A stretch of 37,376 nt of DNA, from assembly GCA_013140455.1 (NCBI GenBank), contig JABFSU010000004.1, forward strand, positions 1 to 37,376, given 5' to 3'. Under the pieces are notes generated by a model. It did not search any database and was not told where the DNA came from. It saw only the letters and a list, made by a program, of their open reading frames with translations. This stretch comes from Nitrospira sp. (GTDB taxonomy: Bacteria > Nitrospirota > Nitrospiria > Nitrospirales > Nitrospiraceae). The position numbers were made by a program, and so were the translations under genes. Within the stretch, counting starts at the first letter, position 1; every line of letters starts with the position of its first letter. Below are positions 1 through 8,373 of this stretch, one piece after another.

Positions 1-162
1 GGTTTTGACTTCGCGTTCCATGAGTTACCAGAGGAAGGCCGAACGACATGATACCAATCAGCGGGCTGGGCTGTATAACACACCGCCGAACCCCTTCTCA
101 ACGAGTCATCCCCTGCGCGAGATCCTCGAAACCACCCCTTCCATCCCTAAACATCCCTCCGC

Positions 163-168
163 TATAAT
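163..168 (+). promoter_or_regulatory. Putative -10 box (TATAAT) of the first gene
   Basis: A perfect TATAAT lies 25 bases before the ATG at 193. Transcription would start near 175, leaving a short leader that carries the AGGAG ribosome site. No good -35 box is visible at the right distance, so the call rests on the -10 box and its position alone. Confidence 0.4.
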
Positions 169-192
169 CGCGCTCCTTGAACAGGAGCACTT

Positions 193-1041
193 ATGGGAAC
201 CGCCAATAAAGAATATCAAGCGCAACTTCGCCAGCTCGCCGAACTCATGCTCGCCGTCTCGGGCGAATCCGTCACGATGATGAAGCGCAACGCCCCGGAG
301 CAGGCGCTGAAGCTGAAGCGGCAGGATGAGTGGGGCATCTATCTCGAATTCCTGAAAGTCATGTTCAACCTGACCGACCGGCTGACGGCGCTGCACATCC
401 CGATCAAGGGTCAACTGGAATTCATGAACGGACTGGAAGACGCGGTGACCACTCAACTGAAGACCGTGTTGGAGCCGGCATTCGGCAACAATGCAGACCA
501 GATGGAAATCGTCCTGACGGTCGGCAACGCCGTGGCGGAAAGCCGCGACCTTTACGAGAAGTACAAGTTCCTCATTACCGAAGACTCAAAACCGAAGAAT
601 GAACTCTTTCAGGCATTCGCTGAGCGCGTCGCCCAGACACTGGGAGCCCCGCAGAACGGCCAGGTCATCGCCGCCGCAACTCTGTGCGCGAGTGCCATTA
701 TTCCAGCCGTCAGCGCCGTGCTGCAAGGACAAGCGCCTCCTACCGCCGCGCCTTCAACTCCGGGTCAGCAGGCCCCGAAAGCTGCCGGCAACGGTGAGCC
801 GGCCAAGAAAGGTCCGACGGGACAGGACATCAAACTTGTGAGTCTCATGTCGAACGTGAGCGGCGAAGAAGTGGAAACGCGCTGGGGTCTCCATCCACGC
901 TTTCGCGGGGACCTCACGCCCGCCGAGCTACAACAACTCACCAAGCATCTGAACCGAGTTGCAAAAATCCTTGGCGAACGCTACGCCGCCGTGGCATTCT
1001 CCGAGGAATGGAACTCATGGCACAAGACCGGACACGCCTGA
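193..1041 (+). CDS. Conserved-looking hypothetical protein, helical, with Pro/Ala-rich linker
   Basis: The 282-aa product is not a family I recognise. The ATG at 193 is preceded by AGGAG at good spacing and by a TATAAT box. Residues 1-175 look like a helical, soluble domain rich in Leu, Glu and Lys. Residues about 178-210 form a Pro/Ala/Gly-rich flexible linker. Residues 211-282 form a second small domain with several Trp and His. There is no signal peptide or convincing membrane helix, although residues 157-178 are mildly hydrophobic. It stands alone before an inverted repeat and glgP. Codon use is consistent with a real gene. No function is proposed. Confidence 0.75.
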   Translation: MGTANKEYQAQLRQLAELMLAVSGESVTMMKRNAPEQALKLKRQDEWGIYLEFLKVMFNLTDRLTALHIPIKGQLEFMNGLEDAVTTQLKTVLEPAFGNNADQMEIVLTVGNAVAESRDLYEKYKFLITEDSKPKNELFQAFAERVAQTLGAPQNGQVIAAATLCASAIIPAVSAVLQGQAPPTAAPSTPGQQAPKAAGNGEPAKKGPTGQDIKLVSLMSNVSGEEVETRWGLHPRFRGDLTPAELQQLTKHLNRVAKILGERYAAVAFSEEWNSWHKTGHA

Positions 1042-1131
1042 CCGCTTCTCACAACACAGAAGCACTCCATCCGAACGCTCCGACCAGCGCACGCCATGCG
1101 GCGGAAATGCTCGGGTTTAGCCTCATAAGCG

Positions 1132-1254
1132 GCAGGATGCTCAAAAAGGCCGACCAGCCAGGCCGCAGCGAGCGAAGAGGCGAGACGTACGCTTCGGTAC
1201 GTTGAGTCTCTGAGCGATGCGAGAACGCCGCTGGGGGGCTTTTCAGCATCCTGC
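1132..1254. repeat. Long imperfect inverted repeat with inner hairpin (dispersed-repeat type)
   Basis: The outer arms GCAGGATGCT (1132-1141) and AGCATCCTGC (1245-1254) are perfect complements. Inside, AAAAGGCC-like and GGCTTTT-like stretches and two CGAG-rich segments continue the dyad imperfectly. The centre is ACGTAC (1185-1190), loop GCTTCG, GTACGT (1197-1202). The whole 123-bp unit could fold as one long hairpin. It sits in the 239-bp gap between the first gene and glgP and encodes nothing. The form resembles REP/MITE-like intergenic repeats. Only one copy is in this window, so dispersal cannot be shown here. It may also end transcription of the upstream gene. Confidence 0.7.
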
Positions 1255-1280
1255 AAACTGTCTCACGCAAAGGAGCCCGT

Positions 1281-3440
1281 GTGGATACTGTCGAGAACGC
1301 GAATCCTATTCCTAAACACCTCCCTCAGAATTTGATCCGTCTGGCCGAACTCTCACAAAACCTCTGGTGGAGCTGGACGCTGGAAGCCCGGCAGCTGTTC
1401 GAACTGATCGATCCGACTCTCTGGTACTTCACCCATCACAATCCGGTTCGCCTGCTCCAGGAAGTGAAGCCAGAACGGCTCCAGCAACTCGTGCACGATC
1501 CGATGTTCGTCCGGCACTACTCAGCGGTGATGAAAAGCTTTGACGAATACCGCCTGGGCAACGGCACGTGGTACGGCAAGAAGTTCGGCCATCCGAAGAG
1601 CCCGTCCATCGCCTATTTCTCGGCAGAATTCGGTCTGCACATTTCCATCCCCATCTATAGCGGCGGCCTGGGCATCCTCGCGGGCGACCATTGCAAAGAA
1701 GCCAGCGATCTGGGTGTGCCGCTCGTGGGCATCGGCTTCATGTATCCACAGGGCTACTTCCGTCAGCGGATCACGCCGGAGGGCTGGCAGGAAGCCGCCT
1801 ATGCGCCGTTCAACCGCGAAGAGTCCCCTATCCGCCCGGCCCTCACCCCATCAGGCACACCCTGCAAAATCACGGTCGTGATGGGCCATCGTACGGTGGC
1901 TGCACAGGTATGGCGCGTCGAAGTCGGACGCATCGTGCTCTATTTGATCGACACCGATGTCCCGGAAAACAATCCCGAGAACCGGGCACTGTCGGCACGC
2001 CTCTACGGTGGCGACCAGGAGATTCGTCTCTGCCAGGAAATCCTCCTCGGCATCGGCGGTGTGCGTATGCTGCGGGAACTCGGGATCAATCCGACCGTCT
2101 TCCATGCCAATGAAGGACACTCGGCTTTTCTAACGTTGGAACGCATCCGTGAATTCGTCCAGAAGGGATCGACCCACGCCGAAGCCAGTGAACTGGTTCG
2201 CCAGAGCACGGTCTTTACGACCCATACCCCGGTCCCGGCCGGCCATGATGTCTTCCCCCATCATTTGATGGATCGTTACTTCGCCGGCTATTGGGAACAA
2301 CTGGGATTGAGCCGCGATGAATTCCTCCGGCTGGGTGAGACACCGGAATCCCGCGGACAGGGTTTCAACATGACCGCGCTGGCCATGAACCAGGCGGCGC
2401 ATGTGAACGGCGTGAGCCGTGAACATGGCCGGGTCTCCCGCGAGATGTGGCAGCACCATTGGCCCGGGCTCGCGACGGATCTGGTGCCGATCAAGAGTGT
2501 GACGAACGGCATTCACGCTCCGACCTGGATCGGTCCGGAGATGAGCCAGCTCTACGGCAAATTCCTCGGCCCGGACTGGGCCGAGCGTTGCGACGAGCAG
2601 GCCATGTGGCAGCGCGTCAGCGATATTCCGGACAGCCAGCTCTGGGCCGTGCGGCAGCTCATGAAACGGAAACTGATGGGCTTCATCCGCGAGCGCGCCA
2701 GAACCGGCTGGATCAACGGCCATCTGCAGTCCTCGCAAGTCATCGCCCGTGGAACGTTGCTCGATCCGGAGGCCTTGACCCTGGGATTTGCCCGCCGCTT
2801 CGCCACCTATAAACGGGCCACGTTGCTCTTCCGCGATCTCGAACGGCTGAAGCGTCTGTTGCAAAATCATTGGCGGCCGGTGCAGCTCGTGTTCGCCGGC
2901 AAGGCCCATCCCGCCGATGAACCGGGGCGCTACTTCATCCATGAAGTCGTGAATTTCTGTAACGACCACAAGCTCGGCGGCCACATCGCCTTTCTCGAAG
3001 ACTACGACATGCACATGGCCAAGTTCTTAGTGCAGGGCGTGGATGTGTGGCTCAACTCCCCGCGCTTTCCGCTTGAAGCCAGCGGCACCAGCGGCATGAA
3101 AGCCGCGCTGAACGGCGTGATCAATTGCAGCGTGCTCGACGGCTGGTGGAAAGAAGGCTACAACGGCGCGAACGGCTGGGGCATCGACCCGCTGCCGCCC
3201 TCGACCGACCAGCACGAGCAGGATGTCCATGACTCGGAAGAGTTCTACCGCCTGCTTGAACAAGAAGTCGTACCCCTTTACTATCAGCGCGATCTCGACG
3301 GCACGCCGCGAGGCTGGCTCCAAATGGTGAAGGAATGCATCCGGACTGTCGCCCCTCAGTTCTGCACGAAGCGCATGGTGAAGGACTACGTCGAGACGAT
3401 GTACAGCGGAGCCTCTGCCCGCACGCCGTCGTCATGGTAA
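1281..3440 (+). CDS. glgP: Alpha-glucan (glycogen) phosphorylase
   Basis: This 719-aa enzyme removes glucose-1-phosphate from the ends of glycogen-like alpha-1,4-glucans, using pyridoxal phosphate in the cytoplasm. The PLP-lysine motif EASGTSGMKAALNG is present, with the lysine at residue 607. The motifs SAEFGLHISIPIYSGGLG and FHANEGHSAF and the ATYKRA segment fit the shorter, more distant branch of the family (alpha-glucan family phosphorylases), not the roughly 800-aa E. coli type. An N-terminal region of about 100 residues precedes the catalytic part, as in that branch. The start is GTG at 1281 with AGGAG five bases upstream. The stop overlaps the next gene's ATG by a few bases, which suggests translational coupling. 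It implies a glycogen store; no glycogen synthase is in the window. Confidence 0.93.
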   Translation: MDTVENANPIPKHLPQNLIRLAELSQNLWWSWTLEARQLFELIDPTLWYFTHHNPVRLLQEVKPERLQQLVHDPMFVRHYSAVMKSFDEYRLGNGTWYGKKFGHPKSPSIAYFSAEFGLHISIPIYSGGLGILAGDHCKEASDLGVPLVGIGFMYPQGYFRQRITPEGWQEAAYAPFNREESPIRPALTPSGTPCKITVVMGHRTVAAQVWRVEVGRIVLYLIDTDVPENNPENRALSARLYGGDQEIRLCQEILLGIGGVRMLRELGINPTVFHANEGHSAFLTLERIREFVQKGSTHAEASELVRQSTVFTTHTPVPAGHDVFPHHLMDRYFAGYWEQLGLSRDEFLRLGETPESRGQGFNMTALAMNQAAHVNGVSREHGRVSREMWQHHWPGLATDLVPIKSVTNGIHAPTWIGPEMSQLYGKFLGPDWAERCDEQAMWQRVSDIPDSQLWAVRQLMKRKLMGFIRERARTGWINGHLQSSQVIARGTLLDPEALTLGFARRFATYKRATLLFRDLERLKRLLQNHWRPVQLVFAGKAHPADEPGRYFIHEVVNFCNDHKLGGHIAFLEDYDMHMAKFLVQGVDVWLNSPRFPLEASGTSGMKAALNGVINCSVLDGWWKEGYNGANGWGIDPLPPSTDQHEQDVHDSEEFYRLLEQEVVPLYYQRDLDGTPRGWLQMVKECIRTVAPQFCTKRMVKDYVETMYSGASARTPSSW

Positions 3441-4843
3441 AAGCCTCCGCGGTGGGACTTCCATATCGTGCGCAGCGGAGTGCCGTTGCTGTGGCACTCT
3501 GCTGCGCCGTGATAGCTGTTCTGTCCCTCCTTCTTGCGGCACCGATTGAAACCCTGGCGGCGACCTCCCCGACTTCCGCCCAAGACAAAGACCTCTCCGC
3601 TCTCTTTAAAGCAGGCGACTACCCGGCCATCGTGCAACGCTTTCAGGCGCTCCCCAAAGACGCCGCGCCGTCAAAAGAAATGCTCCGCCTGGCCTTCCAG
3701 AGCTTTGTGAAACTCGGACGCGGGGAAGAAGCCCTGCCTTTGTATCCTCGTATCAAGACTGAAGGCCAACCAGACGATCTGACGTTGCTCAGCCCCCTCG
3801 CACTCAGCCTCGTGACCAGCCGCGTGCGCGATCAGAAAGAGCATGTGCGCATCGCGGCCTACACCGTCCTGGCCGAACTGGGTCTTCCGGAAACCGGCCC
3901 GCTGTTGGAAGACGGCCTGCTGAATAGCTCGGTGTTGGTGCGCGCACGCGCCGCAGAAGCGATCGGACGCGCCGGTCTCGCCGCCAAGTCAGGCGCACTG
4001 AAGCGGGCGATCAACGACGACGCACCGAGCGTTCGCATCGCCGCCATGAATGCGCTGGGCGATGCCCGTGTCATGGAGATGAAACCGCGGTTGATTGAAA
4101 TCGGCAGAACCGAAGAAGGCCCCGAGGCCATCTTCGCCTATGCGGCCCTCTATAAGATGGGCCAGACCGACATGCTCATCGACATCACGAACGCCGCCAC
4201 CTTGCCGGATGCCGAAGTCCGTATGGCCGCAATCGGTGTCCTGGGCCGGCTGAAACGGCCGGCAAGTCTGGCCGTGCTCAGTCAGGCGGTGTATGACCCC
4301 AATCCATCCGTGCGGGCCTTTGCCGCCGGAGCACTGGGAGAGTTCGGATCCCCCGGAGGAGTCGCCCCGCTGACTCATGCGCTGGGCGATGAAATGGCGA
4401 TGGTACGCGGTGTGGCAGCCGGCAGCCTGGGCCGGTTAGGGCTCAAAGAGAATCGTCCCTTGTTGCAAGCCCTCACCAGAGACCCCAGCCTACAAGTGCG
4501 AGCCAGCGCTGCGGAAAGCCTGCTTCGTCTAGGTGATTCATCGGTCCTGCTCATGGCGACCGACCTGGCGAGAAACCCGGACCCGTCCATTCGCGGAAGC
4601 GCGGCCCAAGCGTTGAGCGCAACGTCAGACAAGGAAGCGTTGTCGGTGCTGCAGGCGCTGCTCCAGGATCAACAACCGCTCCCGCGGCTCATGGCCGCAA
4701 AGGCCTTGGGTAAGCTCTCCGGGCCCGTGATCCCGATTCTTCTGAAAGGGCTGCAAGACTCCGATGAAGCCGTGCGGATCGCCGCAGCCGGCAGTCTCCT
4801 GCAACAGACCACACGCGCCGCACGCCCCGCGCGTCGGCCCTAG
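3434..4843 (+). CDS. Exported or membrane-anchored HEAT-repeat protein
   Basis: I place the start at the ATG at 3434, overlapping the glgP stop, giving 469 aa. The reading frame is open further upstream, but that part only shadows glgP. Residues about 12-38 form a hydrophobic signal or anchor segment ending in a plausible cleavage region (ETLAA). The rest is a short TPR-like or helical section followed by repeated units of about 30-37 residues. These units carry the HEAT/PBS-lyase pattern, for example VRIAAxxALG, VRAxAAEALGRLG and VRAFAAGALGEFG. Such helical solenoids usually act as binding scaffolds, and no catalytic site is visible. It is co-directional and coupled with glgP and followed by a small membrane protein. 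A link to glycogen metabolism is not supported by sequence. Confidence 0.85.
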   Translation: MVKASAVGLPYRAQRSAVAVALCCAVIAVLSLLLAAPIETLAATSPTSAQDKDLSALFKAGDYPAIVQRFQALPKDAAPSKEMLRLAFQSFVKLGRGEEALPLYPRIKTEGQPDDLTLLSPLALSLVTSRVRDQKEHVRIAAYTVLAELGLPETGPLLEDGLLNSSVLVRARAAEAIGRAGLAAKSGALKRAINDDAPSVRIAAMNALGDARVMEMKPRLIEIGRTEEGPEAIFAYAALYKMGQTDMLIDITNAATLPDAEVRMAAIGVLGRLKRPASLAVLSQAVYDPNPSVRAFAAGALGEFGSPGGVAPLTHALGDEMAMVRGVAAGSLGRLGLKENRPLLQALTRDPSLQVRASAAESLLRLGDSSVLLMATDLARNPDPSIRGSAAQALSATSDKEALSVLQALLQDQQPLPRLMAAKALGKLSGPVIPILLKGLQDSDEAVRIAAAGSLLQQTTRAARPARRP

Positions 4844-4857
4844 ACATTCGGAGGCCC

Positions 4858-5313
4858 ATGCTCAAATTTCTCGGCACGCTGATTCTGATCGCCGCTGCAT
4901 TCGGGGCCGGCTACTTTGTCGGTCAGCGTCCGGTTGGCACACTCCAACAGACCGTATCCGATCTCCAGCAATCGATCACCAAGCTGTCGCGCAATGTCCT
5001 GGATACCACGCAGGGCATTGAGCGCGATTTACGGCGGCGCCAGGGGCTCGTGGATGCGAAGTCACGGGTCGTGCAAGCGAAGGCCAACCTGTTTGATCGC
5101 AACTTCGGGGACGCCGCGAAGGAACTGGGGGAGGCAGTGACGGTCTTGGAACTCGCCACGAAGGGCGCAAAAGCCGATCCTACACTCGACGCGGTGCGGG
5201 AGCTGGCCAGCACGTTGCGGGAAGTACGCTTAGAAGTGGCGATGGGGAAATCGATGCCGATGAAACGGCTCGACGAGATCCAGCTGAGACTGGACAAAGA
5301 ACTGAGCCGGTAG
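4858..5313 (+). CDS. Small single-pass membrane protein with coiled-coil-like periplasmic part
   Basis: The 151-aa product starts at the ATG at 4858 with a strong CGGAGG site at 4849-4854. Residues 3-24 form one membrane helix with a GxGYFVG end. The remainder is charged and heptad-like (LQQTVSDLQQSITKL), then helical with many Lys, Glu and Arg, consistent with a coiled coil followed by a helical bundle. The gap from the HEAT-repeat gene is 14 bases, so they probably share a transcript. It converges with the minus-strand HEAT gene, and the two stop codons are one base apart. I do not recognise a named family. A role as an envelope partner of the upstream HEAT protein is possible but unproven. 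Confidence 0.75.
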   Translation: MLKFLGTLILIAAAFGAGYFVGQRPVGTLQQTVSDLQQSITKLSRNVLDTTQGIERDLRRRQGLVDAKSRVVQAKANLFDRNFGDAAKELGEAVTVLELATKGAKADPTLDAVRELASTLREVRLEVAMGKSMPMKRLDEIQLRLDKELSR

Positions 5314-5314
5314 G

Positions 5315-6145
5315 CTAGGCATTCGCCGGTTGGGACACCGGCTGCTTCTTCCACTTGGCCAGGATCCGCTCGACACGCATCTTCACGACCATATCGGGAT
5401 CCTTGAGCAACGGCTTGATCGCCTCGCGCCCCCGGTCATCGCCGATCGATTCCAATGCAGCCGCCGCAATCAATCTGGTAAACCAGTCTTTATCCTGCAA
5501 CATGGCGATGAGCGGATCGATCGACTCGCTGTGCTTGATCCGGCCCAATCCCAATACGGCGCTTTGTCGGACACTCTCGTCCTTGTCCTTGAGCGCGGCG
5601 ATAAACTTCGGCACCGCCGGCTCACCGAGTTCTACGAGCGCATTGATTGCGTCATCTTTGAACTCGTCGTTCCGCAGCTGCACCATCAAGGGATCCAAAA
5701 CCCGTTCATCGCGAATTTTCCCGAGTGCCAGGATGGCGTACTTCCGCACATCCCAGTCGCGGAGCAGCTTCAAGAGAATCTCGACGGCCGGGGAGCCGAC
5801 CTGCCCGAGCGCATCAATGGCCACTTCGCGCACTTGCCAGTCACCGTCGCGCAGCGCGCGTGACAGCGGCTCGACGCACCGCTCGTCCCCCATCTCGCCG
5901 AGCGTAATGACGGCTTCACGCCGCACCACCCAGTCCGGATCGCTGAGGAGATCGATTTGAATCTCGATCTCGTCCTTGACCTTCTCCTCTTCCAGAATGA
6001 CCTGGTCAGGAGCGACTGCCACGAGCTCCTGGGAAGCCGCAGGGGTCAACGCCAGGTCTTCAGCCACCTTGTCGGCCAGCTCATCACTGGCAGGAAGCCG
6101 GTCGGAGGTCTCAGCGGACGGGGATGCTTGACGGGGGTGTTCCAT
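5315..6145 (-). CDS. Soluble HEAT-repeat (PBS-lyase-like) protein
   Basis: This 276-aa protein has no signal peptide. After an acidic leader of about 60 residues come six to seven HEAT/PBS-lyase-type repeats of about 31 residues (for example DWVVRREAVITLGEMGDER and DWQVREVAIDALGQVG). It has the E/Z-type pattern of an acidic residue plus Trp at the start of each repeat. Related proteins bind bilins or act as protein scaffolds; none of these functions can be assigned here. The ATG at 6145 has AGGA upstream. It follows the tiny basic gene by 43 bases on the same strand, so the two may be co-transcribed. It is convergent with the small membrane protein. Confidence 0.88.
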   Translation of the reverse strand: MEHPRQASPSAETSDRLPASDELADKVAEDLALTPAASQELVAVAPDQVILEEEKVKDEIEIQIDLLSDPDWVVRREAVITLGEMGDERCVEPLSRALRDGDWQVREVAIDALGQVGSPAVEILLKLLRDWDVRKYAILALGKIRDERVLDPLMVQLRNDEFKDDAINALVELGEPAVPKFIAALKDKDESVRQSAVLGLGRIKHSESIDPLIAMLQDKDWFTRLIAAAALESIGDDRGREAIKPLLKDPDMVVKMRVERILAKWKKQPVSQPANA

Positions 6146-6188
6146 AGTTCAATCCTACAATATTCGCTCGCACATCATGATGACCGGA

Positions 6189-6383
6189 CTACTTCGCAGG
6201 CGTCGCGGCCTTCTTTCCTGCCGCATGCTTCTGCCTGAGTGCCAAGGATCGACGGCGGCGCTGTTCCCGCTTCAACCGCTTTCGCAAAGCCCGCACTGCG
6301 GCTCCGCCATCATCCGCTTTCTTCGTGGTGAGTTTCTTCTTCAACTTGGCTTCTTCGGATTCTCCTGCCGTCTTCTTCGCCAT
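6189..6383 (-). CDS. Very small Lys/Arg-rich protein
   Basis: The 64-aa product is made largely of Lys, Arg and Ala with clusters such as RKRLKREQRRRRS and a Lys/Ala-rich tail. This composition is typical of nucleic-acid-binding or ribosome-associated basic peptides. No named family is recognised. Two signals support it as real: GAGGAG upstream of the ATG at 6383, and a good sigma-70-type promoter at 6448-6477 with nothing else to serve before it. The 43-base gap to the HEAT gene suggests co-transcription. Length and composition bias leave some doubt. Confidence 0.6.
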   Translation of the reverse strand: MAKKTAGESEEAKLKKKLTTKKADDGGAAVRALRKRLKREQRRRRSLALRQKHAAGKKAATPAK

Positions 6384-6447
6384 GCCGTCTGACTCCTCTT
6401 CCTCAAATCGATAATGGGCGTGATCTGCCCTTGAATTTTGACGGCCC

Positions 6448-6477
6448 AGTGTAGAGGAGACCTTCCGGCACTGTCAA
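6448..6477 (-). promoter_or_regulatory. Sigma-70-type promoter of the small basic gene
   Basis: Read on the minus strand, TTGACA (6472-6477) and TACACT (6448-6453) are separated by 18 bases. The predicted start is near 6441, giving a leader of about 58 bases before the ATG at 6383. It lies just past the stop of the rlpA-like gene, so the small basic protein and HEAT gene can be transcribed separately from rlpA. Confidence 0.6.
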
Positions 6478-6495
6478 CCGCGCCGACTCCCGTCG

Positions 6496-7170
6496 CTATC
6501 CGATGACGAGCGTGATGTTTTCGGTATGGGCGGTATGGTCGGCCGCTAAGAAGGACGGCACTCGACGAATACGCCGCTGCATCAGCACATCGGTCGGCAG
6601 GATGCGAGGACGGTGCGCCGACGAGGAGATCGGCAATCCCAATGTGGAGACGGGAGGAACCCGGATTGCGAGCGGGTCGAGATGATGGACACTGAGAAGC
6701 GTGGATTGTGTCGAAGGGACCTCTTCTTCTGCCAGGACAAAGTCAGGACGGCGGTCTCCGACGACCTCCAATTGAATCACAGACAGTCCGTTCTGGACCA
6801 TGCCCAACTTCACGGCTGCAGCCTGGGAGAGATCGAGGATTCGGCCGTTCACATAGGGGCCGCGATCGTTGATCCGCACACGGACATGCTTCCCGTTGGT
6901 CAAATTCACCACCCGCACCATACTGCCGAGCGGAAGGGTCCGGTGCGCGGCAGTCAGGGCCTGCATGTCAAACAGCTCCCCGTTGGCAGCCTGCTTGCCA
7001 TGAAACTGCTCCCCGTACCAGGAGGCAATTCCCCGGTCCTTAATGCCGACATCCAGCCCTGTTTCCCCCTTCGGCACCCATGAGCAGGCCCCGAACGATA
7101 CACAGAGGGCGGCCACGAGGACCCCGGAAAGGCTGGTGCGCGTATGCGTCTTACAGATTTGGTGTGTCAT
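6496..7170 (-). CDS. rlpA: RlpA-family septal-ring/lytic transglycosylase-like lipoprotein
   Basis: RlpA proteins are outer-membrane lipoproteins with a double-psi beta-barrel that bind or cleave stripped peptidoglycan at the septum. This 224-aa copy has a lipoprotein signal ending at Cys29 (SFGAC). The barrel (about residues 50-130) shows the family hallmarks ASWYGEQFHGKQAANGE, LPLGSMVRVVNLTNGK, VRINDRGPY and RILDLSQAAA. The tail is disordered, with no SPOR domain, so it is the short form. I choose the ATG at 7170 because GGAGG lies 10 bases upstream. A GTG at 7188 in frame is possible but overlaps that site. It is transcribed alone or with downstream genes; no clear promoter is seen. Confidence 0.9.
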   Translation of the reverse strand: MTHQICKTHTRTSLSGVLVAALCVSFGACSWVPKGETGLDVGIKDRGIASWYGEQFHGKQAANGELFDMQALTAAHRTLPLGSMVRVVNLTNGKHVRVRINDRGPYVNGRILDLSQAAAVKLGMVQNGLSVIQLEVVGDRRPDFVLAEEEVPSTQSTLLSVHHLDPLAIRVPPVSTLGLPISSSAHRPRILPTDVLMQRRIRRVPSFLAADHTAHTENITLVIG

Positions 7171-7482
7171 TTTCGTTCGATCCTCCACTTGTAGGCTAGG
7201 ACGTCTGGCTCACAGGTGTCAGCCTACGGGAGGTTGCCGACCTCAACAATACCGACTGCGTACTCCTCACCCCCTACGTTTGTATGAGGGAAATCCCGTG
7301 CACATTCACAATCAGGTGGTACAAGAACGAACAAAACGGCATGTCTTCGAGAGAACGCGGTAACGCTATATATAGGGAGCATGGGAGGAGAGTCAACCTG
7401 CAGGCGGGGATAGCACCGGCCAAAACGACTGCCAGCAGTCCGGGAAGCCGACCTGGAGTCGGCTTCCCGGAACAGATGGCTG
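7171..7482. other. Intergenic stretch with one strong hairpin
   Basis: These 312 bases separate two minus-strand lipoprotein genes. Apart from the hairpin at 7440-7470 and the rlpA ribosome site, I see no ORF with coding character and no promoter of good quality. A short dyad GAGGT...ACCTC occurs near 7231-7245. Confidence 0.5.
7440..7470 (-). terminator. Perfect 13-bp hairpin downstream of lipoprotein gene
   Basis: CCGGGAAGCCGAC (7440-7452) and GTCGGCTTCCCGG (7458-7470) pair perfectly around a 5-base loop. It begins 12 bases past the stop of the minus-strand lipoprotein gene. No run of T follows on the minus strand, so it is either a U-less terminator or a transcript-stabilising stem. Confidence 0.55.
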
Positions 7483-8109
7483 TTAGCGGAAGCGCAATGC
7501 CGCTCCATCGAATTTGGTCGAACTCATGAATTTTTCAAAGTTCCGTTCCAGCACTTCGCTCAGCAGTTCCTCTCCATCTTCCGGGGCATACCAGAACACG
7601 GTGTAGTTCCCCGTGTGGCTATTGGTGCTGGTGATCGAACTTCCGTCCGTCTGGTTGGCCGCCTGAACGGTCACTTTATTCTTCGCAGTGATATCCGTGG
7701 ATCCGACCACTCCGTGCGCGTCAGCCGACAACTCGAGAATCTTCCCTGAGATCACCACATCCGCCCCCCCGGCCTGACTGGCTGAGGCCGCATACTGCGC
7801 CCGCCATCCCTTACGGGTCAGATAGTCGGCGAACGCTTTGGCCGTAGCCTCTCCAATTGTCCCGCTCTTGACGGTAAAGACCTGATCTGAACCCCAGAGC
7901 GAGTGACGCGTCCCCAGCTTCGTGCGGTCAGACCGGTCGTCCTGGAAAGGAATCACTACCACTTTGACCGAACTGACGGGAGCCGCCGAGGTCGACGTTG
8001 CGGCAGGTGTGATCCCCACATTCATCGGCACCTCTTCACCCTTGGCCGCACACCCCCCTAACCACACCAGGCTCCCCAATAGAATTGCACCCCAAGCCAT
8101 CTGTTTCAC
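7483..8109 (-). CDS. Putative lipoprotein, YajG-like in outline
   Basis: The 208-aa product has a textbook lipoprotein signal: a hydrophobic stretch then LGGC with Cys20. The mature part begins with a low-complexity Thr/Ala/Ser segment. It then has an alpha/beta fold in which VKVVVIPFQDDRSDRTKLG, a conserved-looking TIGEATAKAFADYLTRKG helix and ADVVISGKILELSADA strands resemble YajG and related envelope lipoproteins. The function of that group is unknown. The start is GTG at 8109 with AGGAGGT four bases upstream; an ATG three codons later is spaced too far. It is followed by a strong hairpin, which suggests a single-gene transcript. Confidence 0.8.
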   Translation of the reverse strand: MKQMAWGAILLGSLVWLGGCAAKGEEVPMNVGITPAATSTSAAPVSSVKVVVIPFQDDRSDRTKLGTRHSLWGSDQVFTVKSGTIGEATAKAFADYLTRKGWRAQYAASASQAGGADVVISGKILELSADAHGVVGSTDITAKNKVTVQAANQTDGSSITSTNSHTGNYTVFWYAPEDGEELLSEVLERNFEKFMSSTKFDGAALRFR

Positions 8110-8263
8110 ACGGACCTCCTCTGCGAGAAAAATTAAGTGACGATGATCGAGTCAGCGACGAATCGTATTCGACGACGCGGGGAAAAACTCTAGCAGGTCA
8201 CTCCCCAACTGTAAAGATTGCTTCTGCCGGTATCGACGGCCATCGACGTTGGCCGGTGCCGTA

Positions 8264-8292
8264 TTGACTGAGCCCGGCGGACTCAGTAAGAT
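8264..8292 (+). promoter_or_regulatory. Putative promoter of the ABC exporter operon
   Basis: TTGACT (8264-8269) and TAAGAT (8287-8292) are spaced by 17 bases. The predicted start near 8299 gives a leader of about 75 bases to the ATG at 8374. The -10 box matches the consensus at four of six positions. Confidence 0.45.
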
Positions 8293-8373
8293 CCGAAACG
8301 TGATGACGATGTGCTCGTTCAGTGTGAGTGTACGACAAACTCCTTCACAGTTGATCACCCCGACACCATAGTC

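Noticed and set aside
2130-3014. 294-codon minus-strand frame inside glgP
   Set aside because: It is antisense to a clear phosphorylase with PLP motif; its translation shows no domain and is a GC-driven shadow.
7361-7376. TATATATA stretch as promoter
   Set aside because: No matching -35 at proper spacing on either strand and no gene at the expected distance.
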